NCBI GenBank assembly: GCA_964247695.1
Contig: CAXTVI010000003.1
Coordinates: forward strand, 87,990 to 151,989
From: Lichenicoccus sp964247695
GTDB taxonomy: Bacteria; Pseudomonadota; Alphaproteobacteria; Acetobacterales; Acetobacteraceae
Reading direction: 5' to 3'
Length of the DNA stretch: 64,000 bases
Below are positions 15,848 to 24,493 of this stretch, piece by piece. The notes under the pieces are model-generated. The model did not search any database, had not been told where the DNA came from, and saw nothing but the letters and a program-made list of their open reading frames with translations. The position numbers were made by a program, and so were the translations under genes. The number at the start of each line of letters is the position of its first letter. The first letter of the stretch is position 1.

Positions 15848-17908
15848 CTACTGTACCGAGGTCGGAGGCTTGCCGCCGGCGAGCTGCTTGGCGATGAACG
15901 CGCCCGGGGTCATGCCGGCGGCGGCGGCCGCCTGGTTGATCTGCGCCACCGCGTCGGGTGGCAGCGGCGCGCTGACCAGCACCTTGGACACGTCCGGGGG
16001 ATTGAGGCGGGCGAACTGCCGCCCGGCCGTGTTCGAGAACGCGATCAGGGTGGCGCGCTTCTGCTCCCGCGAGAGGTCGGCGCGGGTGGCGACCACCGGG
16101 CAGTAGGCGGCATCCAGCGCGGTCACCACGTCCGACGGGGCAGCGTCCGGGTTGTCGTGCCGCAGCCGCGCGATCACGCCGGAGATGCCGTTCTGCAGGT
16201 TGCTGCGGTCGGCGCTGGACAGCATGTTGACATCGGCTTCGGTGGCCAGCGCGCCGGGGATGGTGCCGTCGCCGATCTTCGGGCAGCCGAACATGCGCGC
16301 CGCGACGCTGCCTCCGAGCCCGACCGGGGCGGTGACCCGCAGGTTGCGGACAAAGCTCGGCGTCGCGTTGGCCGGCGCGCCATTGCCCCACGCCGTGCGG
16401 ATGTAGTTGGCGAGGTCGGCAAGCTCCTGGTCACCCAGCGCGCCGCCGAAGCGCGGCATGGCGCCGTAATTGCCCTGGCCCTGGAGACCGGCCAGCACCG
16501 GGGTGACGGCATTGCCCGGATCGTCGGTGCGGATCGCGCCATTGCCCGCGAGATTCGGGATCGAGCCCTTCACCCCCATGCCGCTCTCCTGGTGGCACTG
16601 CGCGCAGTTGGCGACATAGACCGCATGGCCGCGTGCGAGTGAGGGACCGAGCTCGGCCTTCGTGAGCGCCGGTGCCGGACGGCCGGGACGCGCCGGCGTG
16701 TTCTTCAGGTAGAAGGCGATCGCGTGCACGTCGGCGCTGGTGAGATGGGTCATGCTCTCATGCACGACGTCGCTCATCGGGCCAAACACGACACCCTTGT
16801 GCGTGCTGCCGGTCTGCAGGAACTGGATGAGCTCGTCCTGGCTCCAGCCGCCGATGCCCCAGCGCGGGTCCGAGGAGATGTTCGGCGCCCAGAAGCTGTC
16901 GATGCGGGCGCCCGCCAGGCTGCGGCTGCCGATGATGCCGCCCATGACGTTGCGCGGCGAGTGGCACTCCCCGCAATGGCCGGGGCCTTCGACGAGGTAG
17001 GCGCCACGATTCCACTCGGCGGATTTCGAGGGATCGGCTTTGAAGTAGTCGGGGCGGAAGAACAGCGTGCGCCAGACGAGCAGGCTCTCGCGTATGTTGA
17101 ACGGGAAATCCAGCGAGACATCGAGCCGCGGCGCATAGACCGGCTGCAGCGACATCAGGTAGGCGTGCACCGCATCCACGTCCGCGCGCGGCATCCTGGT
17201 GTACGAGGTATAGGTCATCGTCGGGTAGACGTACTTGCCGTGCTCGCCGAGACCACGATGCAGCACGTCCCAGAATTGTTCCTCGGTCCAGGCGCCGATG
17301 CCGGTCTGCTTGTCCGGCGTGATGTTCGGCGTCGCCATCCGGCCGAACGGCGTGTTCAGGATCAGGCCGCCGGCATAGGGCCGGCCGCCGATGGCGCTGT
17401 GGCACGGCATGCAGTCGGCCGCCTGCACCAGATACGCGCCCCTGCGGATCAGCGCCGCCTGCCGGGGATCGGACGGCATCGGCCGGGTCAGGATCGGGCC
17501 GTAGCTCGACGTTGCCTCGGCGGCTGCCACCTGGGGGGGCGCCACCTGGGGGGGCGCTGAGGTCGAAGCGGACGCCGCCTTCGGTGGAGGCGGCGGATTG
17601 GCCGGCGGATGCGCCTCCGGCTCGTGCCCAGGTGGCAGCGGCGGCGGCGCGTTCGCGGCGGCGGGCCCGGCGGCCGCGTTGCCGTGCGCGCTCTGGTCGG
17701 GCTTGGCTACGGTAGCTGGCGCCGCCTGCGCCGGATCGGGCGCCAGCGAGTTGCCCTGCGTGGCGTCCTGCGCCCGGGCCTCGCCCGGCGGGGCCGCGGC
17801 CAGCATGGCGGCACTCGTCAGGAGCGCGGACAGCACGCCCGGCAGCACGATCTTGGACGCAGCGCCGAACCTGGGTCGCGCGTGCGTGCGGTGCAGGGGT
17901 GCAGGCAT
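15848..17908 (-). CDS. Three-heme c-type cytochrome, dehydrogenase-subunit type
   Basis: A 686-residue exported cytochrome. After the signal peptide comes a Pro/Ala-rich linker of about 100 residues, then three heme sites: CMPCH (166-170), CGECH (312-316) and CAQCH (435-439). This spacing matches the cytochrome subunits of membrane-bound alcohol, aldehyde or sorbitol dehydrogenases that pass electrons to ubiquinone in acetic acid bacteria. A C-terminal extension of roughly 190 residues past the third domain contains no further heme site but has two Cys (FGCPK and AYCPV). No dehydrogenase subunit lies nearby. The ATG at 17908 begins the signal sequence; 28 more in-frame codons lie upstream. 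Confidence 0.85.
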   Translation of the reverse strand: MPAPLHRTHARPRFGAASKIVLPGVLSALLTSAAMLAAAPPGEARAQDATQGNSLAPDPAQAAPATVAKPDQSAHGNAAAGPAAANAPPPLPPGHEPEAHPPANPPPPPKAASASTSAPPQVAPPQVAAAEATSSYGPILTRPMPSDPRQAALIRRGAYLVQAADCMPCHSAIGGRPYAGGLILNTPFGRMATPNITPDKQTGIGAWTEEQFWDVLHRGLGEHGKYVYPTMTYTSYTRMPRADVDAVHAYLMSLQPVYAPRLDVSLDFPFNIRESLLVWRTLFFRPDYFKADPSKSAEWNRGAYLVEGPGHCGECHSPRNVMGGIIGSRSLAGARIDSFWAPNISSDPRWGIGGWSQDELIQFLQTGSTHKGVVFGPMSDVVHESMTHLTSADVHAIAFYLKNTPARPGRPAPALTKAELGPSLARGHAVYVANCAQCHQESGMGVKGSIPNLAGNGAIRTDDPGNAVTPVLAGLQGQGNYGAMPRFGGALGDQELADLANYIRTAWGNGAPANATPSFVRNLRVTAPVGLGGSVAARMFGCPKIGDGTIPGALATEADVNMLSSADRSNLQNGISGVIARLRHDNPDAAPSDVVTALDAAYCPVVATRADLSREQKRATLIAFSNTAGRQFARLNPPDVSKVLVSAPLPPDAVAQINQAAAAAGMTPGAFIAKQLAGGKPPTSVQ
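17526..17555. repeat. Perfect 15-base tandem duplication with two G7 tracts
   Basis: GCCACCTGGGGGGGC occurs twice head to tail (17526-17540 and 17541-17555) inside the linker of the three-heme cytochrome, coding for a repeated APPQV-type unit. Each copy holds a run of seven G. The repeat length is a multiple of three, so gain or loss of a unit keeps frame, while slippage in a G7 run would not. Confidence 0.85.
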
Positions 17909-18092
17909 CCGGAACTCCCAACCGACCCTGGCGCGCCTTGTGGACGGCCCGGCAACGTAATCACGCTGCCACGAAACCCGGCGCGCCGCCATCCCGGGAG
18001 CCGGTGGCCCGCAGATGCTGTGCCGATCCGGGACGGCACTATGCTAGTGCTGGAACATGCCGTGAAAACAGCGGGCTGGAAGGAGATCGTGC

Positions 18093-20651
18093 ATGGTTGT
18101 GACAGGTCTCGCGGCGGTACTCCTGGCGATCGCGGCGCTGCTTGTGGTCGTGAGCGCCGTGCAGCCACTGGCAGCGCGGCTGCACCTGCCCGAGACCGTG
18201 CTGCTGGCCGTCGTCGGCATCCTGATCGGCGGTTCCGCCGATTTCCTGCTGCGCTCGAGCCTGACCAACGTCTTCGATGGCGCTGCGCGCACGGTGCTGA
18301 ACTTCCCGGTCAACAGCCAGGCCTTCCTGCTGATCTTCCTGCCGATCCTGGTGTTCCAGGGCGCGCTCGCCATCGACGTGCGCCGCCTGTCGCACGAGAT
18401 CGGCACCGTGCTGCTGCTCGCCGTGCTCGCGGTCGTGGTCAGCACCGCGACGATCGGGCTCGCGCTGTTCCCGTTCGCCGGCATGAACCTCGAGGTCTGC
18501 CTGCTGCTCGGCGCCATCGTCGCCACCACCGACCCCTCGGCGGTGGTCGGCATCTTCCGCGGGATCGGAGCCGCGACCCGGCTGACCCGGCTGGTCGAGG
18601 GCGAGGCGCTGCTCAACGACGCCGCCGCGATCTCGATCTTCTCGATCCTGCTGAGCGCGATCACCGCGCATCACCGGGTGCATACGGGGGCGGCGCTCTA
18701 CGAATTCGTGCATTCCTTCATCGGCGGCATGGGGGTCGGCGCGCTGCTCGGCCGGCTGACACTGCTCATGATCTCCGCCCTCGGCGGCACGCCGGCGGGC
18801 GAGGTCACGCTGACCATCGCGCTACCGTACATCGCCTACATCCTGTGCGACGACGTGTTCGGCCTGTCCGGCGTCGTCGCCACCGCCGCGGCCGGGCTCA
18901 CCTTTTCGCTGTACGGACCGTCGACGCTGCGGCCCTCGACCTGGCGGTTTCTCGGCGAGTTGTGGGAGCAGCTGGTGTTCTGGGCCGGCTCGCTGGTGTT
19001 CGTGCTGGCCTCGATGCTGATCCCGCGCCTGCTGGTGGGCCTGACGCGCTGGGACTGCGTGCTGATCGCCATCGCGCTGGCCGCCGGGCTCATCGCGCGA
19101 TCCGCGGTGGTGTTCGGCATGCTGCCGCTCCTGGCGATGACGCGGATCTCGCCGCCGGTGCCGCTGCCATTCAAGGTGACAATGGTCTGGGGCGGCCTGC
19201 GTGGCGCCATCACCCTGGCGCTGGCGCTGGCGGTCACCGAGAACCCGGACGTACCGGTGCCGATCGCGCACTTCATCGGCGTGCTGGCGACCGGCTTCGT
19301 GCTGACCACGCTGCTGGTCAATGGCACCACGCTTCGCTGGATGGTGGTGTATTTCGGCCTGCACCGGCTGTCGCCGATCGACGAGGCGCTGCGCCACCAG
19401 ATCCTCGGCATCGGCCTGCGCGAGGTGCGCGACCGCACCCGCAAGCTGGCGGGCGAATTCGGCTTCTCCGGCGATGCCACCCGGCCGGTGCTGGAAGCGC
19501 TGGACCGCCGTGTCGAGGAGGAGCGCGAGGCCAACACCTTCGATACCGCGCTCGGCGACCGTCAGCGCGTGACGCTCGGGCTGATCACCATCGCCAACCA
19601 GGAACGCTCGATCCTGCTCGACCTGTTCCGCATACGCGGGCTGTCGCGCAGCGTCATGGAGACACTGCTGCGCACGGCGGACGCCATGATCGATGGCGCC
19701 CGGCTGGAGGGTCGCTTCGGCTATGTCCGCGCGATCCGGCGCCAGCTGCGGCCGTCCTGGCGCTTCAAGCTGGCGCAGTGGGTGCACCGCACGCTCGGGA
19801 TCGACCAGCCGCTGATGTACGCGATGATGGAGCGCTTCGAGCGGCTGCTGATCCAGTACCTGGTCTCGCTGGCGCTCACCCGCTTCATGCGCCGCCGGAT
19901 CGAGCCAACGCTCGGCATGCGCGTCGCCGACATCGTCTCCGAGGTGCTCGAGCGCCGGCAGAAGCTGCTGCAGGACGCCATCGAGACCATGCGGCTGCAT
20001 TATCTCGGTTATTCCGAGGCGCTGGAGAGCCGGATGCTGCGCCAGGTGGCGATCCGGCTCGAGGGTGAGGAATACGACATCCTGCTCAACGAGAGCCTGA
20101 TCAGTGAGGAACTGCATCGCGAACTGGGTCGCGACGCCGAGCAGCGCCGCAGGCGCCTCGACCGCAAGCTGAAATTCAACCTCAAGAGCGGCATCGAGGC
20201 GCGCATCAAGAGCGTGCCGGCGCTGCGCGGGGTGCCGGACGCGGTGGTGCACGACGTGGCGATGATGCTGTCGATCCGTTTCGTGGCACCCGGCGAGGTG
20301 CTGTACCGGCGCGGGGCCCGGATCGGCATGGTCTATTTCATCAGCGCCGGCGTGCTGGAGAGCCACATCGCCGAGCACGACATCCGCTATGGCGAGGGCG
20401 ACGTGATCGGCGCCGAGGAGCTGCTGGCCGGGCGGCGACTGCCGGCGACGGTGCGCGGCCTGCGCTTCGGCCACCTGCTGGCGATCCGGGCGCGCGAGTT
20501 CGAGCGGCTGGTGGACGAGCATCCGGTCATTCGCCGCAACATCGAGCGGCTGGCGCGGCTGCGGGCCGGCGAGCCGGAGACGCCGACGCTGCTGCTGGCG
20601 CCGCCGGAGCGGCGGATCAGGACGGTGCTGGAGCAGCAGCCGGTCGCCTAG
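18093..20651 (+). CDS. CPA1 Na+/H+ antiporter with cyclic-nucleotide-binding-like tail
   Basis: An 852-residue protein. The first ~430 residues form 11-13 membrane helices with the CPA1 motifs FLPILVFQGAL, ATTDPSAVVGIF and GEALLNDAAAI (ion-site Asp) and a conserved GGLRGAITLALAL. A long charged helical cytoplasmic part follows (about 430-710), then a cyclic-nucleotide-binding-like beta-roll (about 720-815: FVAPGEVLYRRGARIGMVYF). Its phosphate cassette is non-canonical (IGAEELLAGRRLPATV lacks the usual FGE and the Arg two residues before Ala), so true cNMP binding is doubtful. The architecture recalls plant SOS1-type exchangers. An AAGGAG ribosome site precedes the ATG. Confidence 0.88.
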   Translation: MVVTGLAAVLLAIAALLVVVSAVQPLAARLHLPETVLLAVVGILIGGSADFLLRSSLTNVFDGAARTVLNFPVNSQAFLLIFLPILVFQGALAIDVRRLSHEIGTVLLLAVLAVVVSTATIGLALFPFAGMNLEVCLLLGAIVATTDPSAVVGIFRGIGAATRLTRLVEGEALLNDAAAISIFSILLSAITAHHRVHTGAALYEFVHSFIGGMGVGALLGRLTLLMISALGGTPAGEVTLTIALPYIAYILCDDVFGLSGVVATAAAGLTFSLYGPSTLRPSTWRFLGELWEQLVFWAGSLVFVLASMLIPRLLVGLTRWDCVLIAIALAAGLIARSAVVFGMLPLLAMTRISPPVPLPFKVTMVWGGLRGAITLALALAVTENPDVPVPIAHFIGVLATGFVLTTLLVNGTTLRWMVVYFGLHRLSPIDEALRHQILGIGLREVRDRTRKLAGEFGFSGDATRPVLEALDRRVEEEREANTFDTALGDRQRVTLGLITIANQERSILLDLFRIRGLSRSVMETLLRTADAMIDGARLEGRFGYVRAIRRQLRPSWRFKLAQWVHRTLGIDQPLMYAMMERFERLLIQYLVSLALTRFMRRRIEPTLGMRVADIVSEVLERRQKLLQDAIETMRLHYLGYSEALESRMLRQVAIRLEGEEYDILLNESLISEELHRELGRDAEQRRRRLDRKLKFNLKSGIEARIKSVPALRGVPDAVVHDVAMMLSIRFVAPGEVLYRRGARIGMVYFISAGVLESHIAEHDIRYGEGDVIGAEELLAGRRLPATVRGLRFGHLLAIRAREFERLVDEHPVIRRNIERLARLRAGEPETPTLLLAPPERRIRTVLEQQPVA

Positions 20652-20742
20652 CAGGCTTGGACAGGGTTTATCCTCCGCCGGTGTTGCAACTGGACGACCT
20701 TGGCGGCAGCCTTCCCATCACGTAACGAACGAGAGGGCTCGG

Positions 20743-21060
20743 ATGCGCAAACAGATCCTGACTGCTGCAACGTTGATCTGGTGCGCCGCCACACCTCCTG
20801 CCGGCGCTGCCCCGCCTGCATCCCTTCCGGGCGTTACCTTACACCACCACCGGCGGCCCAGCTCCACCTGATCGACGTCGGTGGCCGTCGTGTTGCGTTC
20901 CACGTCATCCCCGGCCGGTCGACGGCGGTGGTCTTCGAGGCAGGTGGTGGCACGCCAAAGGCAGCGGGCACATCATAATGGCGGATCGGCCTACTGAACG
21001 TCGTGGTACCCCGGCGACTGATCCTGACCTATGCGCAGTGCGGCGGGGCAGCATCAGGCA
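20743..21060 (+). pseudogene. Decayed alpha/beta-hydrolase gene
   Basis: From the ATG at 20743 a signal peptide is readable (MRKQILTAATLIWCAATPPA, then GAAPPAS), but this frame ends at 20869-20871. The next frame continues with LHLIDVGGRRVAFHVIPG and VVFEAGGG, which is the first strand and oxyanion region of alpha/beta hydrolases. It then meets an in-frame TAA (20976-20978) and resumes as WRIGLLNVVVPRLILTYAQ and CGGAASG, corresponding to the next strand. So there is one frameshift and one stop, and the rest of the gene, including the catalytic Ser region, is missing. The remnant runs into the tail of the minus-strand AEC gene. Confidence 0.65.
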
Positions 21061-22028
21061 TGGTCGAGCCAGGCCACCAGCAGCGTGATGCTGGCGACCG
21101 AGAGCATCGTCGAGATCAGGATGACGCGGCTGATGCTGGCCGCCTCGCGGTCGTAGAGCTTGGCCAGCATGAACGGGCCGGTGCCGGTGGGCAGCGCCGC
21201 GATCAGGATCGCGCTGGTGCTCCAGGCGGTCGGCAGCACGACGCCCTGCCAGCGTTCGATGCCGAGCAGGCACGCCCAGGTCAGCGCCGGCTGCAGGAGC
21301 AGCTTGATGCCGACCTGCCGCACGATGCTGCCGGTCTCGGCCGCCACGTCGCCGGGACTGTGCGCGGGATCCGGCCGGTGCGACAGGAACAGCCCGATGG
21401 TGACCAGTGCGCACGGGCTCGCCGCGTCGCCGAGCAGGGTCATGAAGTGCAAGACCGCTGGCGGCAGCGCGAGGCCGCTCAGGTCGAACGCGAAGCCGGC
21501 GAGCGGCGCCACGACGAGGGGGTTGCGCGCCAGCGCACGCGCCACCCGCAGCAGGGTGGAAGCGAGGCCGGGGGCGGCTTGCAGGTCGAACTCGATCAGC
21601 ACCAGTGCCAGTGCGAACAGGCCGCTGATGGTCAGAAGGCTCGACATCAGCGCCGGCTGCAGCCCGGGCGCGCCGAACAGGGCGAGGCACAGCGGGATGC
21701 CCATGAAGCCGGTGTTGGCATAACCGCCGCCGAGGCCGGCGATGGCGCAGTCGGCGATGCGGTGGCCGGCGCGCCGCTCCAGCGCGAATGACAGTGCGAA
21801 GCTCGCCAGCATCGCGAGCCCGAACGCATACAGGAAGCCGGGTGGTCCGGCGTTGGCGCGGGTGACATGGGCTGCCCCCAGGAACAGCAGGGCGGGCAGC
21901 GCCAGATACACCACGAAGCGGTTCAGGCTATCGGTGGCGCCGTCGCCCAGCGTGTTGCGCCGGCCGCAGACATAGCCAGCCAGGATCAGGCCGAAGATCG
22001 GCAGCACCGCCGAGAGCACGAGTTCCAT
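21054..22028 (-). CDS. AEC family (auxin-efflux-carrier-like) transporter
   Basis: A 324-residue membrane protein with ten predicted helices in two halves of five. LVLSAVLPIFGLILAGYV at the N-terminus, GGYANTGFMGIPL (the conserved crossing loop) and VTIGLFLSH are typical of AEC permeases. Bacterial members export or import dicarboxylates or amino-acid-like solutes; the substrate is unknown. The ATG at 22028 starts in the first membrane helix. It is the last gene of the ygfZ-hisI-lpxB operon, 7 bases after lpxB. Confidence 0.85.
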   Translation of the reverse strand: MELVLSAVLPIFGLILAGYVCGRRNTLGDGATDSLNRFVVYLALPALLFLGAAHVTRANAGPPGFLYAFGLAMLASFALSFALERRAGHRIADCAIAGLGGGYANTGFMGIPLCLALFGAPGLQPALMSSLLTISGLFALALVLIEFDLQAAPGLASTLLRVARALARNPLVVAPLAGFAFDLSGLALPPAVLHFMTLLGDAASPCALVTIGLFLSHRPDPAHSPGDVAAETGSIVRQVGIKLLLQPALTWACLLGIERWQGVVLPTAWSTSAILIAALPTGTGPFMLAKLYDREAASISRVILISTMLSVASITLLVAWLDHA

Positions 22029-22035
22029 GCAGGCC

Positions 22036-23202
22036 TCAGCCAGCCAACCGCGAGTGGGTGTCCAGCAGATCGAGCACCTCGGCGGCTGCCATCTCCGCCG
22101 GCGTGCCGGATGGCGGTTGCAGCATCGCCATGACGGCGGCAAAACCCTCGCGCTGAGCCGCGGCGGCCGTCGGATCGGTCAGCAACCGTCGGACCGTCTG
22201 CGCCAGCCGGTCAGCCCGGCAGTCCTGCTGCAGCAGCTCCGGAACCAGCTCCCGGCCGGCCAGCAGGTTGACCATGGCGACATGCGGCACCCGGATCAGC
22301 CGGCGCGCGATGGCGGCCGTCAGCGGATTGACCCGGTAGGTCACCGCCATCGGCACGCCGGCCAGGGCCAGCTCCAGGGTGGAGGTCCCCGACTTCGTCA
22401 GGGCCGCGCCGCTGGCGGCAAAGGCGTCGTGCTTGTCGTCGAGGTCGGTGACCAGGACCGGCTGCAGCGGCCAGCGCCGGGCGGCGCGCTCCACCTGCTC
22501 GGCCACCACCGGCGAAGCCGCGACGACCGGGACCAGGTCGGGCATGTCACGCGCCAGGAGTGCCAGCGTCCGGCCGAACACCGGCAGCAGGCGCGGCGCC
22601 TCGCTGCGGCGGCTGCCGGGCATCAGCATCAGCACCGGCGCGCCGGGCGCGATGCCGTGGCGCCTGCGGAAGCGCCCGGCATCGCCGGTGGAGGCGCCCG
22701 ACTGCAGCACCGGATGGCCGACGAAGCGGGCCTCGAGTCCGTGCCGCCGGAAGAAGGCCGGCTCGAACGGCAGCAGGCAGAGCAGCCGCTCCCACAGGCC
22801 TGGAAATTCGCGCACCCGGTGCTCGCGCCAGGCCCAGACCTGTGGCGCGACATAATGCAGGCGCGGGATGCCGAGCGGCGCGATCCGGCGCAGCAGCCGC
22901 AGCGTAAAGCCGGGACTGTCGATCGTCACCACCAGGTCGGGCCGCATCGCGGTGATCGCCTGCACCGCCTGGTCGAGCCGCCGCGACAGGGCGCGCACAC
23001 GCGGCAGCACCTCGGCGAGGCCCATCACGGCGAGGTCGCGCATCGGGAACAGGCTGTCGAGGCCCTGCTCGGCCATGCGGACGCCGCCGATGCCGGCGTA
23101 GCGCAGCTCCGGACGTCGGGCACGCAGGGCCTGCATGAGGCGCGCGCCGAGGACGTCGCCGCTGGCCTCGCCGGCGACGATGAAGAGGGTGGCGTCCCGC
23201 AC
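22036..23202 (-). CDS. lpxB: Lipid-A-disaccharide synthase
   Basis: LpxB joins UDP-diacylglucosamine and lipid X into the lipid A disaccharide. This 388-residue GT19 enzyme shows FIVAGEASGDVLGARL at the start, GIGGVRM, DSPGFTLRL, the HYVAPQVWAWREHR block, FVGHPVLQ, LMPGSRRSE and the late TKSGTSTLELALAGVPMAV. A GTG at 23202 gives the usual N-terminus; reading on upstream would run into hisI. It lies 2 bases after hisI. With glmU and glmS it supplies outer-membrane precursors. lpxA and lpxD are not in the window. Confidence 0.95.
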   Translation of the reverse strand: MRDATLFIVAGEASGDVLGARLMQALRARRPELRYAGIGGVRMAEQGLDSLFPMRDLAVMGLAEVLPRVRALSRRLDQAVQAITAMRPDLVVTIDSPGFTLRLLRRIAPLGIPRLHYVAPQVWAWREHRVREFPGLWERLLCLLPFEPAFFRRHGLEARFVGHPVLQSGASTGDAGRFRRRHGIAPGAPVLMLMPGSRRSEAPRLLPVFGRTLALLARDMPDLVPVVAASPVVAEQVERAARRWPLQPVLVTDLDDKHDAFAASGAALTKSGTSTLELALAGVPMAVTYRVNPLTAAIARRLIRVPHVAMVNLLAGRELVPELLQQDCRADRLAQTVRRLLTDPTAAAAQREGFAAVMAMLQPPSGTPAEMAAAEVLDLLDTHSRLAG

Positions 23203-23204
23203 TC

Positions 23205-23600
23205 TCAGCGTTGGCCGTAGAGCTTGTCCGGGGGAACCAGCGGCCGGTTGATCTCGACAAGCCCGTCCGGGCCGGCCTCGAGGTAGAAGCAGCTTCGCCG
23301 GCCGGTATGGCAGGCGACGCCGGCCTGGTCGACCAGCAGCAGCACCGCGTCCTGGTCGCAATCGAAGCGCGCCGCGACGACGCGCTGGGTCTGGCCGGAG
23401 CTCTCGCCTTTGCGCCACAGCCGGTTGCGGCTGCGGCTGAAATAGCAGGCCTGGCCGCTGGCGAGGGTCTCGGCCAGCGCCTCGCGGTTCATCCAGGCCA
23501 GCATCAGGACCTCACCGGTGTCGTGCTGCTGGGCGATGGCGGTGATCAGTCCGTCCGGGCCGAAGGCGACGCGGTCGATTATTGCGGCGTCTGCGATCAC
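23205..23600 (-). CDS. hisI: Phosphoribosyl-AMP cyclohydrolase
   Basis: Third-step enzyme of histidine synthesis, opening the adenine ring of PR-AMP. The 131-residue protein has VLMLAWMNREAL, ACYFSRSRNRLWRKGESSG and the metal-binding block RFDCDQDAVLLLVDQAGVACHT with its Cys residues. There is no HisE fusion, which is normal in alphaproteobacteria. GTG start at 23600, overlapping the ygfZ stop by three bases. Its place between ygfZ and lpxB, away from other his genes, is unusual but frame and motifs are intact. Confidence 0.94.
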   Translation of the reverse strand: MIADAAIIDRVAFGPDGLITAIAQQHDTGEVLMLAWMNREALAETLASGQACYFSRSRNRLWRKGESSGQTQRVVAARFDCDQDAVLLLVDQAGVACHTGRRSCFYLEAGPDGLVEINRPLVPPDKLYGQR

Positions 23601-24415
23601 GCGGGTTCGACCGGCAGGCGCATCCAGTCCGGAATCCTGCTGCGCAGCGCGTAGCCGTCGGCCTGCAGGCTGGAATGCAGGTGCTCCAGCCGCAGCAATG
23701 CGATGCCGAATTCGTCGCGAGAGGACCGCATCGATCCGACGTCGTGTCCGTCATGGGTGATGATCGTGCCGGGCGCGGGCAGCGCGGCCTCGGACGTCAC
23801 CGGCACCAGGCGGCGCTTGAGCAGGCCACGGTAGCGGGTGCGCGCGGTGAGCTCCTGGCCCATGTAGCAGCCCTTGGTCCAGGAAATGCCGTGCAGCTCG
23901 TCGAAGCCCGCCTCCAGCAGCACGGTCTTCTCGCTCTCGCAGTCCCGCCCGCCGTCCGGCAGGCCGAGGAGCAGGCGGTGGCGGTCCCAGTCGACGGCGT
24001 CCGCCTCCCATTCTCGCTCGCTCGGCGAGAGGATGCGCCAGCCGGCTTCGGGATGCCGGGGATCGGGGGCGGCGACGCTGCCCGGCTCGACCTGCGCCTG
24101 TCCGTCCCAGGCGACATGCACATGCAGTCCGGTCAGCGACAGCGCGGCGTCGGCACGCAGCCGGTAGCGCGACAGCCGCTGGAGCAGCATGTCGGCCTGC
24201 GTCCGCTCGCAGTCGAGCAGCAGCCGCTCGCCGTCCGAGAGGATGAAGAAGTCGGCCAGCCACTTGCCCTGCGGCGTCAGCAGCGCCGCCCAGACGGCGG
24301 TGCCGGGGACGGCGAGCGCCACGTCATTGGAAACCAGTCCCTGCAGGAACGCGACTCGGTCGGGGCCGGTGACGGCAATCACCGCGCGCTCCGGAAGATG
24401 GGCCAGTTTAAGCAT
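23597..24415 (-). CDS. ygfZ: YgfZ/GcvT-domain folate-binding protein
   Basis: YgfZ (IBA57 in mitochondria) helps build or repair Fe-S clusters in a folate-dependent way. The 272-residue product starts MLKLAHLPERAVIAVTGPD and has VAFLQGLVSNDV and the defining motif KGCYMGQELTARTRYRG with the conserved Cys. The ATG at 24415 places the GcvT fold at the N-terminus. First gene of the minus-strand operon; divergent from the glycosyltransferase genes 78 bases away. Confidence 0.92.
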   Translation of the reverse strand: MLKLAHLPERAVIAVTGPDRVAFLQGLVSNDVALAVPGTAVWAALLTPQGKWLADFFILSDGERLLLDCERTQADMLLQRLSRYRLRADAALSLTGLHVHVAWDGQAQVEPGSVAAPDPRHPEAGWRILSPSEREWEADAVDWDRHRLLLGLPDGGRDCESEKTVLLEAGFDELHGISWTKGCYMGQELTARTRYRGLLKRRLVPVTSEAALPAPGTIITHDGHDVGSMRSSRDEFGIALLRLEHLHSSLQADGYALRSRIPDWMRLPVEPA

Positions 24416-24493
24416 AGGGCTGAACTTGGCCCCGGCCGCCGGAGGCGGCAAGGGCGCTGGATATGCGTCCGGCGATGCAATAGAGCGGCGCAG

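Noticed and set aside
17526..17555. CRISPR or minisatellite array
   Set aside because: Only two contiguous units without spacers, lying inside a coding sequence.
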